From Zarea fungicola (Eukaryota > Ascomycota > Sordariomycetes > Hypocreales > Cordycipitaceae), in the NCBI GenBank assembly GCA_900169235.1, contig FWCC01000383.1, positions 1 through 61,481 on the forward strand: a stretch of DNA of 61,481 nt, read 5' to 3'. Shown here piece by piece: positions 36,286-45,954 of this stretch; within the stretch, counting starts at the first letter, position 1, and the number at the start of each line of letters is the position of its first letter. The position numbers were made by a program, and so were the translations under genes. The notes under the pieces were generated by a model. It made no database searches. It was not told the origin of the DNA and saw only the letters and a list, made by a program, of their open reading frames with translations.

Positions 36286-37713
36286 CTAAAGAATGTATCG
36301 GAATGCCTTGTCCTGCCGATCGGTCAAGTCCGAATCAACAGAAACGCCGCTCTGAGTGCCAGAAGCGTCCGCTTGGCTATCAACTGCGTAGTCAATATTG
36401 CCCTCTGCTGCCTTTTTGTCTCGTAAGTTGTTTTCTCTGTTCCTCAAGAACATATAAAGAGCCAAAGTAGCCATGAGGTAGACCAAAGACGCAATGCTGA
36501 GAATGCAGCCCTTGACGTAGCGGGGCGCTTCATGCTCAGTCCAAGCCTGGGGCGAAATGATACAGCCAATGCAATAAGCCACAAAAAAGATTGTGGTAGT
36601 TACAGACTTTTTGGTGTTTCCTTTAACGTTGCTGGCGATGAGTACCGAGCAACTGCTGAGCAAACAAGTAACGGCATTGGCCATCCAGGTCGAAACAACG
36701 ATGCCCCAAGGTTTCGATGCCGGTACGGTAAGAAGCAATATCACTCCGATGAGGGGTATACAAGTCAGAAATAGGGCGGTACATGTGCAACTGTACTTTC
36801 CCTTGATGAGGCGCGGGACAGAAGCTCCAAGCCAGGTGGTCAGGATGTTGATCGCACCCCCGGGCAGTCCCACAAGCATTGTGGTGTACTTATCGTGACC
36901 GAAGCCATTAATGACAATTGAAGAGAACTTGTAGACAGTATTAGCAAAATATACGATTATGCGCTGCAGATACATATTACTCGCCTTGATGATGGCCGCC
37001 GTGAGCGTGATACCAATTGCCATGGACACATAAAGCCAGGTGTACGGTGATTTGAGTGCTTCTTTAACTTGAGCCCGGTTGAAATCTGCACGATCGCGAG
37101 TGCTTCGATCTATCGCGAGCCTTTTGGTGGCGATGTCCCGCTGGCGTGGTGTCAGAAACCAAGCCGTTGTGGTATCTGCTGGAAGCAGGAAGTAGAACAG
37201 GAACCCCGAGATGATGGTTATACCACCAATAAGGAAGAAGAGCACCCGCCAGGGAGCGATCGAGAGTTTGGCACGGCCAATGCCATACATGATAAGTGCG
37301 TCGATGATTTGAGCAAAACCATTCATGGAATACCATGCAGCAACGCGAACTGGATGCTCTCGACGCTTGTACCATACTGACGTTAGCATCACAAAAGATG
37401 GAGAGACAGCACCTTCGGTCAGCCCAAGAAAAAATCTCGCAGCCATAAGGCCGGCGAAGCTATGCGGAAGTCCAACACAGACACACGTCACACCCCAGAC
37501 AGCAATACTGCAGCCTATAAAGGATTTCAAAGGCAGTCTACTGAGAAGGTATGCAGCGGGCCAATTGGATAGCAGTTGACCAAGGTAAAAAATCGAGACA
37601 CACCAACTGTATTGCTCCCCGGTCAGGTGTAAGTCAGAACGCAGCCCAAAGATGGCAGCGTATGTGATCGATTGTTTGTCCATCAATGGTGTCAAAAGTG
37701 ACATGAATTTCAT
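36286..37713 (-). CDS. Dal5/allantoate-permease-like MFS transporter, damaged or misassembled N-terminus
   Basis: About 475 residues from the in-frame ATG at 37713. Most of the 12-helix MFS fold is present: GEQYSWCVSIFYLGQL, the ARFFLGLTEGAVSPSF motif, FFVAYCIGCIISPQ, and the family C-terminus DLTDRQDKAFRYIL. Dal5-type anion:cation symporters import carboxylates and ureides at the plasma membrane. Helix 1 is abnormal. After MKFMSLLT the sequence jumps to PLMDKQSITYAA, without the 6-8 hydrophobic residues usual there. A plausible start at 37774 (MGSLRKKEELV) is in another frame. So the 5' end has a small deletion/frameshift, or an error. It is the probable importer for the cluster. Confidence 0.85.
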   Translation of the reverse strand: MKFMSLLTPLMDKQSITYAAIFGLRSDLHLTGEQYSWCVSIFYLGQLLSNWPAAYLLSRLPLKSFIGCSIAVWGVTCVCVGLPHSFAGLMAARFFLGLTEGAVSPSFVMLTSVWYKRREHPVRVAAWYSMNGFAQIIDALIMYGIGRAKLSIAPWRVLFFLIGGITIISGFLFYFLLPADTTTAWFLTPRQRDIATKRLAIDRSTRDRADFNRAQVKEALKSPYTWLYVSMAIGITLTAAIIKASNMYLQRIIVYFANTVYKFSSIVINGFGHDKYTTMLVGLPGGAINILTTWLGASVPRLIKGKYSCTCTALFLTCIPLIGVILLLTVPASKPWGIVVSTWMANAVTCLLSSCSVLIASNVKGNTKKSVTTTIFFVAYCIGCIISPQAWTEHEAPRYVKGCILSIASLVYLMATLALYMFLRNRENNLRDKKAAEGNIDYAVDSQADASGTQSGVSVDSDLTDRQDKAFRYIL

Positions 37714-37774
37714 CCGGGAATTCGATTTCACTAGAAGCAGTGACTAATTCTTCCTTCTTTCGTAATGATCCCAT

Positions 37775-38231
37775 TGTATTCGTCCTGTTTTCGCGCTTGG
37801 CGACGAAAATGAATACTTGAATGGGAAGAGGAAGGACCAGAGGGGTACGTAATAAATGAAGCAGACCAAAAGAAACTTGGTGGCCTGTATATTGTATATT
37901 GAGTAAAAGAGATTTAGATGGAAACTCCGGGATATCCACAGCTAACAACATTGTCAATTTGGAGGACGCCGTCTTTATGAACACATTTATGTCTGGCGGA
38001 GAGTCCCCGGATTCCAATGCCGAATTTACAACTGCGGGGTGGCGGCTCGTAGTCTGGGGAACCTGGCTGAAAAGATCAGGTCTTGCAATCAGACCAAAAG
38101 ACCCAGTGAAATGAAGTGGCGAAAATGTCCATGCGGAGGACAACCAAAGGACACATTCCGCTGTTGTGCCACTACTCCAGCACTACTCCGGCGCCATGGC
38201 AGTGCAACCCCACGAAGACATCTGCCGCTTA
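37775..38231. promoter_or_regulatory. MFS transporter 5' region
   Basis: Holds the CGG-N9-CCG site at 38008-38022. No gene was seen. Confidence 0.45.
38008..38022. promoter_or_regulatory. CGG-N9-CCG palindrome upstream of the MFS transporter
   Basis: CGG attccaatg CCG, about 230 bp upstream of the original-looking start (37774). Confidence 0.65.
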
Positions 38232-38798
38232 GGGCCTGATCATGAGATTCAGTCTCAGTCCCATTACCGGGAACCCCACTGTAGCATTAGTTAGCGTAAG
38301 AGGTGGGAATGTTACTTCGTATCCCTTTGCTTCTTGACATCCCTTTAGATGGCATCAACCAGGGTATAGCCAGGCCATTTTAGCTCGCCGCCTTGACCTT
38401 AGAATCTCCATCTATACGCTACCAATAGAAGAGGTTCAACTATCTAATACTAAGAGGTAATTTTCTTATTATTAATAACCTAAAATGAAATAAAGTATTT
38501 ATCTTTTAAAAGCCATTTATAATAGCTTTAATTTATACCCTCTTTTTAGCTAGTAAAATGGTAATAGAAGCTTCATTTTTACTCTATTTTAATCTAATCC
38601 TAGTTATATAGTGAGACTAAGACTGAGTCCCAGCCATTTTGACTAAGACTTGATCTTTCAAAAAACGGGTCAAAAGATGGTAGAAAACCTCGTCACTATG
38701 CCTATTTAGGAGCCTCTTATACTAAACTAGGTAATGATTGACTCTCCGCGAGACTGAGTCTCTAGGCGTCTCATGGACTCAATCTTATGATCTGGCCT
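38232..38798. mobile_element. MITE-like element or DNA-transposon relic with terminal inverted repeats
   Basis: Ends match as inverted repeats. gggcctgatcatgagattca at the left pairs with the reverse complement of the right end at 38776-38798 (19 of 23 positions by eye, mostly transition differences). The interior is strongly AT-rich without coding capacity and has further copies of the motif gagactgagtc. TA dinucleotides lie at or near both ends but the duplication is not exact. RIP-like decay is plausible. Confidence 0.45.
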
Positions 38799-39147
38799 TT
38801 ATGGTCCAGACCTTGACGCCGTGTTCTTATTCACCAGGTCATTGGCTTGAGGAGGTCAGTAATGGAGCTAAAAAATCAACTTTTCCGACCGGGTTTTCTG
38901 GATGGGACTGGCAACAAATCCCGAACCTCATAGCCCAAATAAAAATCACTCCATTACCGAATCTTTGGATCCGAGCCAATCCGCTGATCGGCGAAAAATT
39001 GGTATAATTCAGATTCATTCAGTGCAGGTACCTTTTGCTTTTATAGCGAGATAATAGAGAATGAAATCATCTTCCATGTCTATACCTATTACATGAGCCT
39101 CATTCAATACCTCTGTTGAGTTGCACCTTCTTTTACCCCGTTAAAGA
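38799..39147. other. 5' flank of the carrier pseudogene
   Basis: No gene was seen, and no CGG-N9-CCG site. Confidence 0.4.
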
Positions 39148-39795
39148 ATGAATCAAAAATGTGCTGAAAGTGGCTCTCCGTTGGTCGCAGCTCCCGTCTC
39201 CTGTAATGTGGTCCAGAAGCCACAGTCTCAAGCTCCTCGTACTGTTAATTCACCTCTTTTGAAAAATACGCTTCCCTTCATTAACGTAGGTATTTCCGGG
39301 ATGATTGCAACCCCTGTAATACAACCCATCGATATGATCAAGGTTAGTGGTGGCCGAAGCTGTTGCATAGTGACTGAATCCTGATCACGCGGTCAAGGCG
39401 CGCTTGCAGCTACACGACATTACTCATTTGAGTGTGCCCAAACCTACACCACTGTCGGTAGCTAAGAGTATTCTGATTCGCGGTAGAGCTCTTGACTTCT
39501 ATACAGGCATATCCGCCGGTCTCTTCCGTCAAGGTATCTACACCGACTGGTTGACGCCTACCCAATCATTCGTATCCAGTGCTATCGCTGGTTTTAGCTC
39601 TGCTGTTATAGGTATACCTTTTGATTTTGTAAAAACGAGACAACAACGATAGGCACGGTGCCCTGATGGCAAGCTGGTTGGAAATATCACTCCATGATTC
39701 ATTGTTTCAAAAAAATAGCCGCGGAGGAAGGCTGGTCGCGATTTTATCGCGACTTTGGCACGTTTTATTTCTGAATTGCACCGCACACGTAAGTT
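39148..39795 (+). pseudogene. Mitochondrial 2-oxoglutarate/dicarboxylate-type carrier, decayed
   Basis: Exon 1 (39148-39342) reads PLLKNTLPFINVGISGMIAT and PIDMIK, the first P-x-D-x-x-K carrier signature of the oxoglutarate/malate carrier group. After an intron, exon 2 starts at 39398 (ARLQLHD, PTPLSVAKSILIRG, YTGISAGLFRQGIYT). The frame then skips part of a repeat, shows a second signature PFDFVKTR and stops at 39650-39652. Beyond the stop, homology continues through two more stops (DGKLV, KKIAAEEGWSRFYRDFGT, IAPH at about 39795). The third carrier repeat is missing. So this is a truncated pseudogene. Its likely substrate class (mitochondrial 2-oxo-dicarboxylates) fits the neighbouring 2-oxoacid dehydrogenase cluster. 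Confidence 0.85.
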
Positions 39796-40372
39796 ACTGT
39801 ATATCTGGGTCGGATAGTTGTATAAGACTAACATATTCCAAGCATGATAACGTTGCTAATCGCAGACGACCTTGGTTGGATAACGAGTGGAGGTATCTGG
39901 ATACTAGACGATGTTACGAGTTGCCATTTTGAAAAAAAAAACATTTGAATGTAGCGAGCTTGTAAAGCCCATTGGTATCTAAAAACCCAAGCCGTAAGTT
40001 GCGTCAACAACTTTTGACATCCCTAACAAGAGCGGCCGAAGATGGCGATGCTGGAATGATATCATGGTCTGGCTGATAAGCTGACTTGTTGGTATTCCGC
40101 TCTCTTTGCTGAATTTCATAGCAGTGGCTTTACGTTTTAAGCAGTAAGTATACGTCATTATAATATAGGACCTCTTGTAATAAGGAGTATAATCTTTCTT
40201 CGGAGTCGTTAATGCTATATTAAGCCCACAGACGCGGTTCTAATTTACTCTGCTGACTGGGAAGAGGCTGAGTGACGCGAGGCGAAACTGAAAAGTATCG
40301 ACGCGGCCCAACAGGGTATTGATTAAGCAAAGGTAGGCAGATGACCCTAAACGTTTATCTCAACCAGGTTGC
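39796..40372. other. Intergenic, right edge of the catabolic cluster
   Basis: AT-rich, with no recognisable gene. It may contain further unreadable carrier remains. Confidence 0.4.
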
Positions 40373-41176
40373 CTATTCTTGTCGGAAATGACCAAAAATG
40401 GCGGCGTTCCGCATGGCGCCGGAGCTTGACCGAGGTCCTTCCACAGCAGATGACTGCAACGCCGGCATCCTGGCGGATGAAACCGTACTAGACGTGTCGG
40501 CAGTCGTGGTTGGAGCTTGAACTGGGCCTGTATTTCGATAAGCCTCAAAGACGTTGATGAGATCCTTGCCACCGCAGATGGTGGCCTTGTCACCCGTGCA
40601 AGGCAAGTTGCAATCAGCCTGGTTCTTGGCGTGGTCTCCGATTACATAGTTGCTGCACCAGCACTGATTTCCATTCTTGAGACCAGCGAACCGGCTTCGT
40701 TCTCGGTAACATAGATCCTTGCACTTAGGGATGGTGAGGGCATCGTCGCCATCGCCGCTCATGAGCTTATCAAGAATATTCTTGTCTGCCCTCTCTGCAT
40801 AGCAACCCTTGTCCTCCCAAGACGTTGGTGATGGGCCAGGGTCCTTTGTGGTAGATGTTGGTGTGGTGCTTTTGGTTGCCGACGTCGTGGTGGGCGTATG
40901 CGTCCTCGAGTATTCCTCGTTCCTCTCCCTTGTCACGATACAGTAAGACTGGAACTTCCAGGGCTTGCAGTCAAGGCCAATTGAGGGATTCCAGCTTGAA
41001 AACTGCTCCGGAGTGATGCCAAAGGAGTCTCTGACGTACTCGCATGTTTGCTCCATGCCATTATTGTACCACTCGACGCAGGATTGGACAGTATTCGGGT
41101 CCCAGTCCAACAGAGGGGTACGGGTGGCTCTTGTTAATGCTGCCCCGAGAGCAAGGATGGACAGTGACTTTACCAT
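40373..41176 (-). CDS. Secreted LysM-like + WSC-domain protein
   Basis: 267 residues, intron-free. A signal peptide (about 1-18) is followed by a LysM-like module at about 30-80 (CEYVRDSFGITPEQFSSWNPS, ending in YCIVT). A Thr/Ser-rich linker leads to a WSC domain at about 118-215 (GCYAER, CKDLCYRE, GNQCWCSNYV, CTGDKATICGG). A Ser/Thr-rich tail follows, without a clear GPI site. WSC domains bind glucan or other cell-wall carbohydrate and LysM binds chitin oligomers, so a wall-associated or secreted carbohydrate-binding role is likely. A LysM-WSC pairing is known among fungal secreted proteins. Confidence 0.85.
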   Translation of the reverse strand: MVKSLSILALGAALTRATRTPLLDWDPNTVQSCVEWYNNGMEQTCEYVRDSFGITPEQFSSWNPSIGLDCKPWKFQSYCIVTRERNEEYSRTHTPTTTSATKSTTPTSTTKDPGPSPTSWEDKGCYAERADKNILDKLMSGDGDDALTIPKCKDLCYRERSRFAGLKNGNQCWCSNYVIGDHAKNQADCNLPCTGDKATICGGKDLINVFEAYRNTGPVQAPTTTADTSSTVSSARMPALQSSAVEGPRSSSGAMRNAAIFGHFRQE

Positions 41177-41881
41177 TTCTGAGGAAGCCGAGAGTTGTGT
41201 GATATTGCCAATTGGGAAGAGATGGACAACTGGCGCTGCCGACGAAAGGTTCCGTGGATTGAGTTCTTAGGTGTAAGAATTCATTTGTATTTGCAAAGTA
41301 TTGTTTTGCGGTGTTTCGTCAAAAACTTTTAGCCCTCTCCTTTTCTGGGGACTGAATTTTTTGATGGATCAATTTCATGTAAGGCTGTCAATGCCAAGCC
41401 CATGATTATACGCACCGCCACAACGCCAAGGCAATGGTCCACAGGCAATGTTATGAAGCGAATTCCGTAGCGGTTTAAGCCTGTGGTGTGGGGGACTTGC
41501 GGATCGGTCACACGACGGTGAAAGACTCATCTCGCGTACAGATTACATCGACAGTTGGCAAGCTTGGACATGGAAAAGGACAGCCACACTTGGGCCGCTA
41601 TTGAAGAGTCACATACTGGGTCCACGGCCTTGGCACCCGGATCAGCAGGCTTTTTCCCTCTTTTCCTGTATGATCCAATTATCCTACTGATTATTTCATA
41701 TACTTAATTTTAAGGCTCTTCCTCCACCACCATTATTGCGACGCCAAGAGGGCCAAGGCAGGGGTTCATTCCGCAAGCAAGCTGAACACAAAAGCAACTA
41801 CACAAACCACACACAACAAGCCATCCATTTCATACATACACTCAAAAGCAAGGCTTTCTATTCATATCACACAAGGGAGAA
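41177..41881. other. Divergent intergenic, LysM/WSC and 2EXR genes
   Basis: About 700 bp of promoter sequence for both genes. No gene or repeat was recognised. Confidence 0.45.
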
Positions 41882-42526
41882 ATGACCGCATTTCATCTCT
41901 TTCCAAAGCTTCCAGCCGAGGTCCGCGCCCTGATATGGGCCAACTCCATCGAGCCTAGAACAGTCGACGTAAGGGCCTTTCAGGGGTCAAGGGGGCCACG
42001 GCTTGGGGCAAGGATATGGGGCCAACCTCCAGATCCGTACACACCAGTCCCTGTGCCAGGCGTTATGCACGCTTGTCGGGAAAGTCGGTGGCAAGGACTC
42101 TATGAAAAACTTGAGTATACGCATCCGGCGCCGCCCAAGCAACGCTACGCCTGGATCAATTTTGACATGGACATGATCGATCTCGGGGCCGCTTTCCTTG
42201 AGACTGTGAAGCACATTGCATCCCGGATACGACGACTCAAGTTTGAGCGTAGCAATGTGAGCGAGTATTGGTATCGCGAGGAGGCGCACTATCTCACCTG
42301 GTTTGACAATGTGGAGATGTATCATGTTGTGGTGCCCGACTACCTATATGTGTGGTTCGCGGCTTGGGAGGAGCACTACTGGGCATGCAAAAAGGAGAAT
42401 CTCATATATATCGACAAGAAATCAGGACAGATTGTTAATGCGGTTGAGTTGCGAGAGATCGAAGACGCCGAAATTGCGGAGGGCGAGCGAGAATGGGAAA
42501 TGGAAGAACAACGAAGAAAGAAATGA
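41882..42526 (+). CDS. 2EXR-domain protein
   Basis: 214 residues, intron-free. The N-terminus has the 2EXR family pattern FHLFPKLPAEVRALIWANSI followed by EPRTVDV, and later PVPGVMHACRESR. The C-terminus is highly charged (Glu/Arg-rich helix). 2EXR proteins are a large fungal-specific family of unknown biochemistry, often expanded and variable between strains. No signal peptide or membrane segment is seen, so it is intracellular. Confidence 0.85.
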   Translation: MTAFHLFPKLPAEVRALIWANSIEPRTVDVRAFQGSRGPRLGARIWGQPPDPYTPVPVPGVMHACRESRWQGLYEKLEYTHPAPPKQRYAWINFDMDMIDLGAAFLETVKHIASRIRRLKFERSNVSEYWYREEAHYLTWFDNVEMYHVVVPDYLYVWFAAWEEHYWACKKENLIYIDKKSGQIVNAVELREIEDAEIAEGEREWEMEEQRRKK

Positions 42527-43709
42527 ACAATTAACACATGGCTACTGGGGAGACATAGATTTGTTTATATTCAGATAGACGGACTATACTCAGACAGACG
42601 GACCAAACCGCTGCGCTTGACATACTAGGTCCGGGGACTCTGACACAAAATGCCACCACTGCGCTATCTTCGGTGAACCTTCCTCTACATGACACTATCT
42701 GTGAATCTGTCAAAGCAGCACTGAAGATGAAAGACAAGTGGTGGTATATATGGAGAGATAGGTTCGTCATGAAAGCGGCCAAACCCAGAGAGCAAGCTGA
42801 GTGTCCTCCTTCCTGGCTGCGGACATTTGCTCTCTGACTGCAGCAAAGACCTGGAAGAGGCCATGATAACATAATGGGGCCAGGCTACTGATGCCACCAA
42901 CAACTTCATTTGTTCATGACGCGTATGGATACCATTCAAGAAGGGTAATAAGACCGCGTTGGCCTGGTCCGACAGAAATGTTGCAGGTACGGGGTTTCCA
43001 TTCTGGCGGCATAATACGTTGTTGTAATGAAGCTAGCAAGGAAGTCAATGCTCGACGCCTCTGTGCTGAACGACAAATGACGGTGCATACCTCTTCTCCA
43101 AGAAGCAGGTTCAGTGCAAATAGAGAATGAGAGCTGGATACTCATTCTAGTCGATACTAGTCCGGCTGAGGCGGCAGCGAACCGGCTGGACATGCGTGGT
43201 CTGAAACGCGTATATATACGACAAGGGCATCGCGTCCGCTGTGAACAAGCCATCGAAGACGCTTTTTCAGTGGCCTCAGCATGCCACATCCCCTTGCTAC
43301 ATCTTGGTCATCCTATTACTAGTACGAACATCACTAATGTTGCCGTTCCCGCCACTATTGCGGCGGCCTCCTGCACAGCAACAACGGCTATACACTACTG
43401 CACCGTCCACACGGCGGAAAATGTAACTTGTCTAATTGCTGGAATTGGTTTAAAAACTAGAGTAATAAATCACAAATATTTTCCTCCCCTTCTTTAGCGG
43501 GGAGGAATGAGAATCATGCACGTGATACGGGCCTGAGGACGGCCAATATTAATTGATCCAACTTGGCCACTTTGGTTGGCAAGTTGACTCACCCACATCC
43601 ACATCATCGCACAGCCCAGAAAGCGCGGCTTAAAATTTGGAATCAAACAAAGAGCACTCAAAGTTTTTGAAAATTCATCAATATAGAACATTTCAACGAC
43701 AGGAATAAC
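42527..43709. other. Intergenic, no gene recognised
   Basis: About 1.2 kb. The open stretches have no family match or codon pattern that I would trust. Confidence 0.45.
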
Positions 43710-45290
43710 ATGGAAAATATGTCGTCACTTGCAGCGAGCCTATCAGAGGACCTGGAAGACGACCGAGGGCTATCTGACGACCAACTTAAAGCCATCTGTG
43801 AGCCCATCCTAAGAGGCGAGCAGGCATCTCGTGAGCTCATTCTGCGGGTACGCGATAGCGACTACTGGAGACCGCGCTTCTGCTTCATCCACGCGGTCCG
43901 GTACTGTCGCGAGTACGTCGCGCTACCTGAAGTCGTGTCTCTGTGCACTGAGCTGCAAGATCCCAGCGACGCCGTCTTTGCGCGAACATATTATGCCCGG
44001 CTCATTATGAACGACATTGTCCCAGACATGGACACGGCAAAACCTGAAACTTTGCCCTACTGCATCTGGTACCCAGACGTGGCCAGCGAGCAGACATACC
44101 GCGAGGTGGCGGGCCGCTACCCACAGCTAAGGTACCAAGTTGCTCGTGCTTGTGCTGTCGCGGGTTATGATACGCTCTACCAGGAGCTCGATGTCCTACC
44201 AGAAGTTGCTGTGGCCGAGGAGGCTCGCACCTCATTCACAGGTGAGCAGTCAAAAATTTTCCAACTCATTATGAAGTCGCCCGTGAGATACCGCGTCATG
44301 GACGACTACGAGAAAAGGATCATTCCCAACCCACAGCATGGCTTTCTTAATGCAGACACCGCTACTGTCGCCGAACTCAAGACAGTCATTCCCTACTGGG
44401 CCGTAACCTGGTACCTAGGGGACCCCATGGTATTCGACGTCCTGGAAGATCGGCGGCTGGGGCTCGAAGCTGTCGAAGACGACCGAGACACGTCCTTTGG
44501 CCGGGAGCATCAGTCGCTTCTCTATATGCCGCTGCTGGGCGATCTACCCGCCATGCCTGATAAGAATATGTTGGTCGTCATGGCGGCATATCACGGCAAC
44601 GTGGATCGCTACGTGCGGCTGCGCCGGCCACGCATGGTGCCAGGTGAACTGGACTGCTGCATCCGCGGCATCTATCACAGCACGCCATTTGCACGATGGT
44701 GGTTCGAGCAAGATGACGTTACCGTGCCCATTATTGAAGCCTGTCATGCCCGATTCACAATGATGAATGACTTGTCTTGGCTGCCCTCGAGAACCCTCCC
44801 GTACCTGATTTGGTGGCCGGTAATGCCACACCTGGCGACACTAGAGGCTCTCGTGCGCAAGGAGCCCAAGATGGCGCAGGCTGTCGGGCACGCTTGCGTT
44901 TTCGGTGACTACCGGGATCTATATGACCGGATTAAACCTGAGCCTACGTCTGAAATTAGGCGAGAGGCTCGTTGCATTCGTGAGAAATACTATTTGGAAG
45001 ACTTGCAAGCGCGAAGAGAGCAACTCCCGGCGGGCTGGAGGGAAATTGACTTTCCACCGGGAATGGATGTGCAAGTATCACCCACATACTTGACAGAGCG
45101 TACAGAGCCAGTACTTTTTGGAAGACTTGAGGCTTCTATTGTGCTTGGATCTTATCCGGGAGCAGGATTGTATGCCGGCTCTGACCCGAATGGTGGTTAT
45201 GTTGACCTGTTCATGTGCGCATCGCAGGAGCTCATCAAAAAGGCTGAGGATGAAGATGGTATTATGCTCCCAGAAGAGGAGGATGAGTAG
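43710..45290 (+). CDS. Fungal protein of unknown function with internal duplication
   Basis: 526 residues, intron-free, no signal peptide or membrane segment. Two halves are related. Near residues 95-175 the order is ARLIMNDI, TLPYCIWYPD, YREVAGRYPQLRYQVARACA, YDTLYQEL, EEAR. Near residues 345-420 it is ARFTMMNDL, TLPYLIWWPV, LEALVRKEPKMAQAVGHACV, YRDLYDRI, REAR. This points to a tandem helical domain repeat. The termini are acidic (EDLEDD, PEEEDE). The long uninterrupted frame and even codon use support a real gene. No function can be assigned. Confidence 0.75.
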   Translation: MENMSSLAASLSEDLEDDRGLSDDQLKAICEPILRGEQASRELILRVRDSDYWRPRFCFIHAVRYCREYVALPEVVSLCTELQDPSDAVFARTYYARLIMNDIVPDMDTAKPETLPYCIWYPDVASEQTYREVAGRYPQLRYQVARACAVAGYDTLYQELDVLPEVAVAEEARTSFTGEQSKIFQLIMKSPVRYRVMDDYEKRIIPNPQHGFLNADTATVAELKTVIPYWAVTWYLGDPMVFDVLEDRRLGLEAVEDDRDTSFGREHQSLLYMPLLGDLPAMPDKNMLVVMAAYHGNVDRYVRLRRPRMVPGELDCCIRGIYHSTPFARWWFEQDDVTVPIIEACHARFTMMNDLSWLPSRTLPYLIWWPVMPHLATLEALVRKEPKMAQAVGHACVFGDYRDLYDRIKPEPTSEIRREARCIREKYYLEDLQARREQLPAGWREIDFPPGMDVQVSPTYLTERTEPVLFGRLEASIVLGSYPGAGLYAGSDPNGGYVDLFMCASQELIKKAEDEDGIMLPEEEDE

Positions 45291-45954
45291 AATAACTGTT
45301 AGTACAAGGCACACTAGTCAGAATGTAAAGGAAATGTTTAGACGACTCGTTCTAAAGGGTGAATTCGCAGGTCACCATCATGAGTATCTATGCTACTGAT
45401 TGACGGTAGATAGATATAATATTCTACGGAGTCCTTTTTAGAAGGTTAGAAAACAATTATTATTTTTTAGTTTTTGCTACTTTATGTTGCGGTATTTCTT
45501 TGCCCAAATTTTGCGTTTCTTTGTTCATGGAGTGCACCGGCACACGGTCATTAACAAAGTTTAACCCGTCAAAATAGAGAACTTAACAGACATAGAGACC
45601 CTCTGCTAAGCAATTTATAACACGCAGGAAGCGGAGAAGTAGCACCAGTCATGCCTTGATTATTGGGTTTATATAAAATATGGAGATATTATACGCTTAC
45701 TTTCATCATGTAATTTATCTCTCTCGTATAACTTGGCTAATCAGTGTTAGTTTACTAATAAATAATGGTGGCATTAATAGTAAGTGTATCAGCAAGCGGA
45801 GAACTAAGTAGATGTCTCATCTCAGTAGCGTTCATTGAAGCCTATAGTTTTCTGGTTGAAAATAGCCTACTCTTTGACGCCAATATCCAATCAGAGATTG
45901 GGAGAGGACGGACTTGTACCGCGGCCCGAGATGCGCCGGTTCAGTCTGCAAATT
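45291..45954. other. Intergenic between unknown gene and chitinase relic
   Basis: AT-rich. No gene was recognised. Confidence 0.45.

Noticed and set aside
38799..39147. CGG-N9-CCG site in front of the carrier pseudogene
   Set aside because: Looked for and not found. The nearest is CGG-N9 followed by ATG, so I do not count it.
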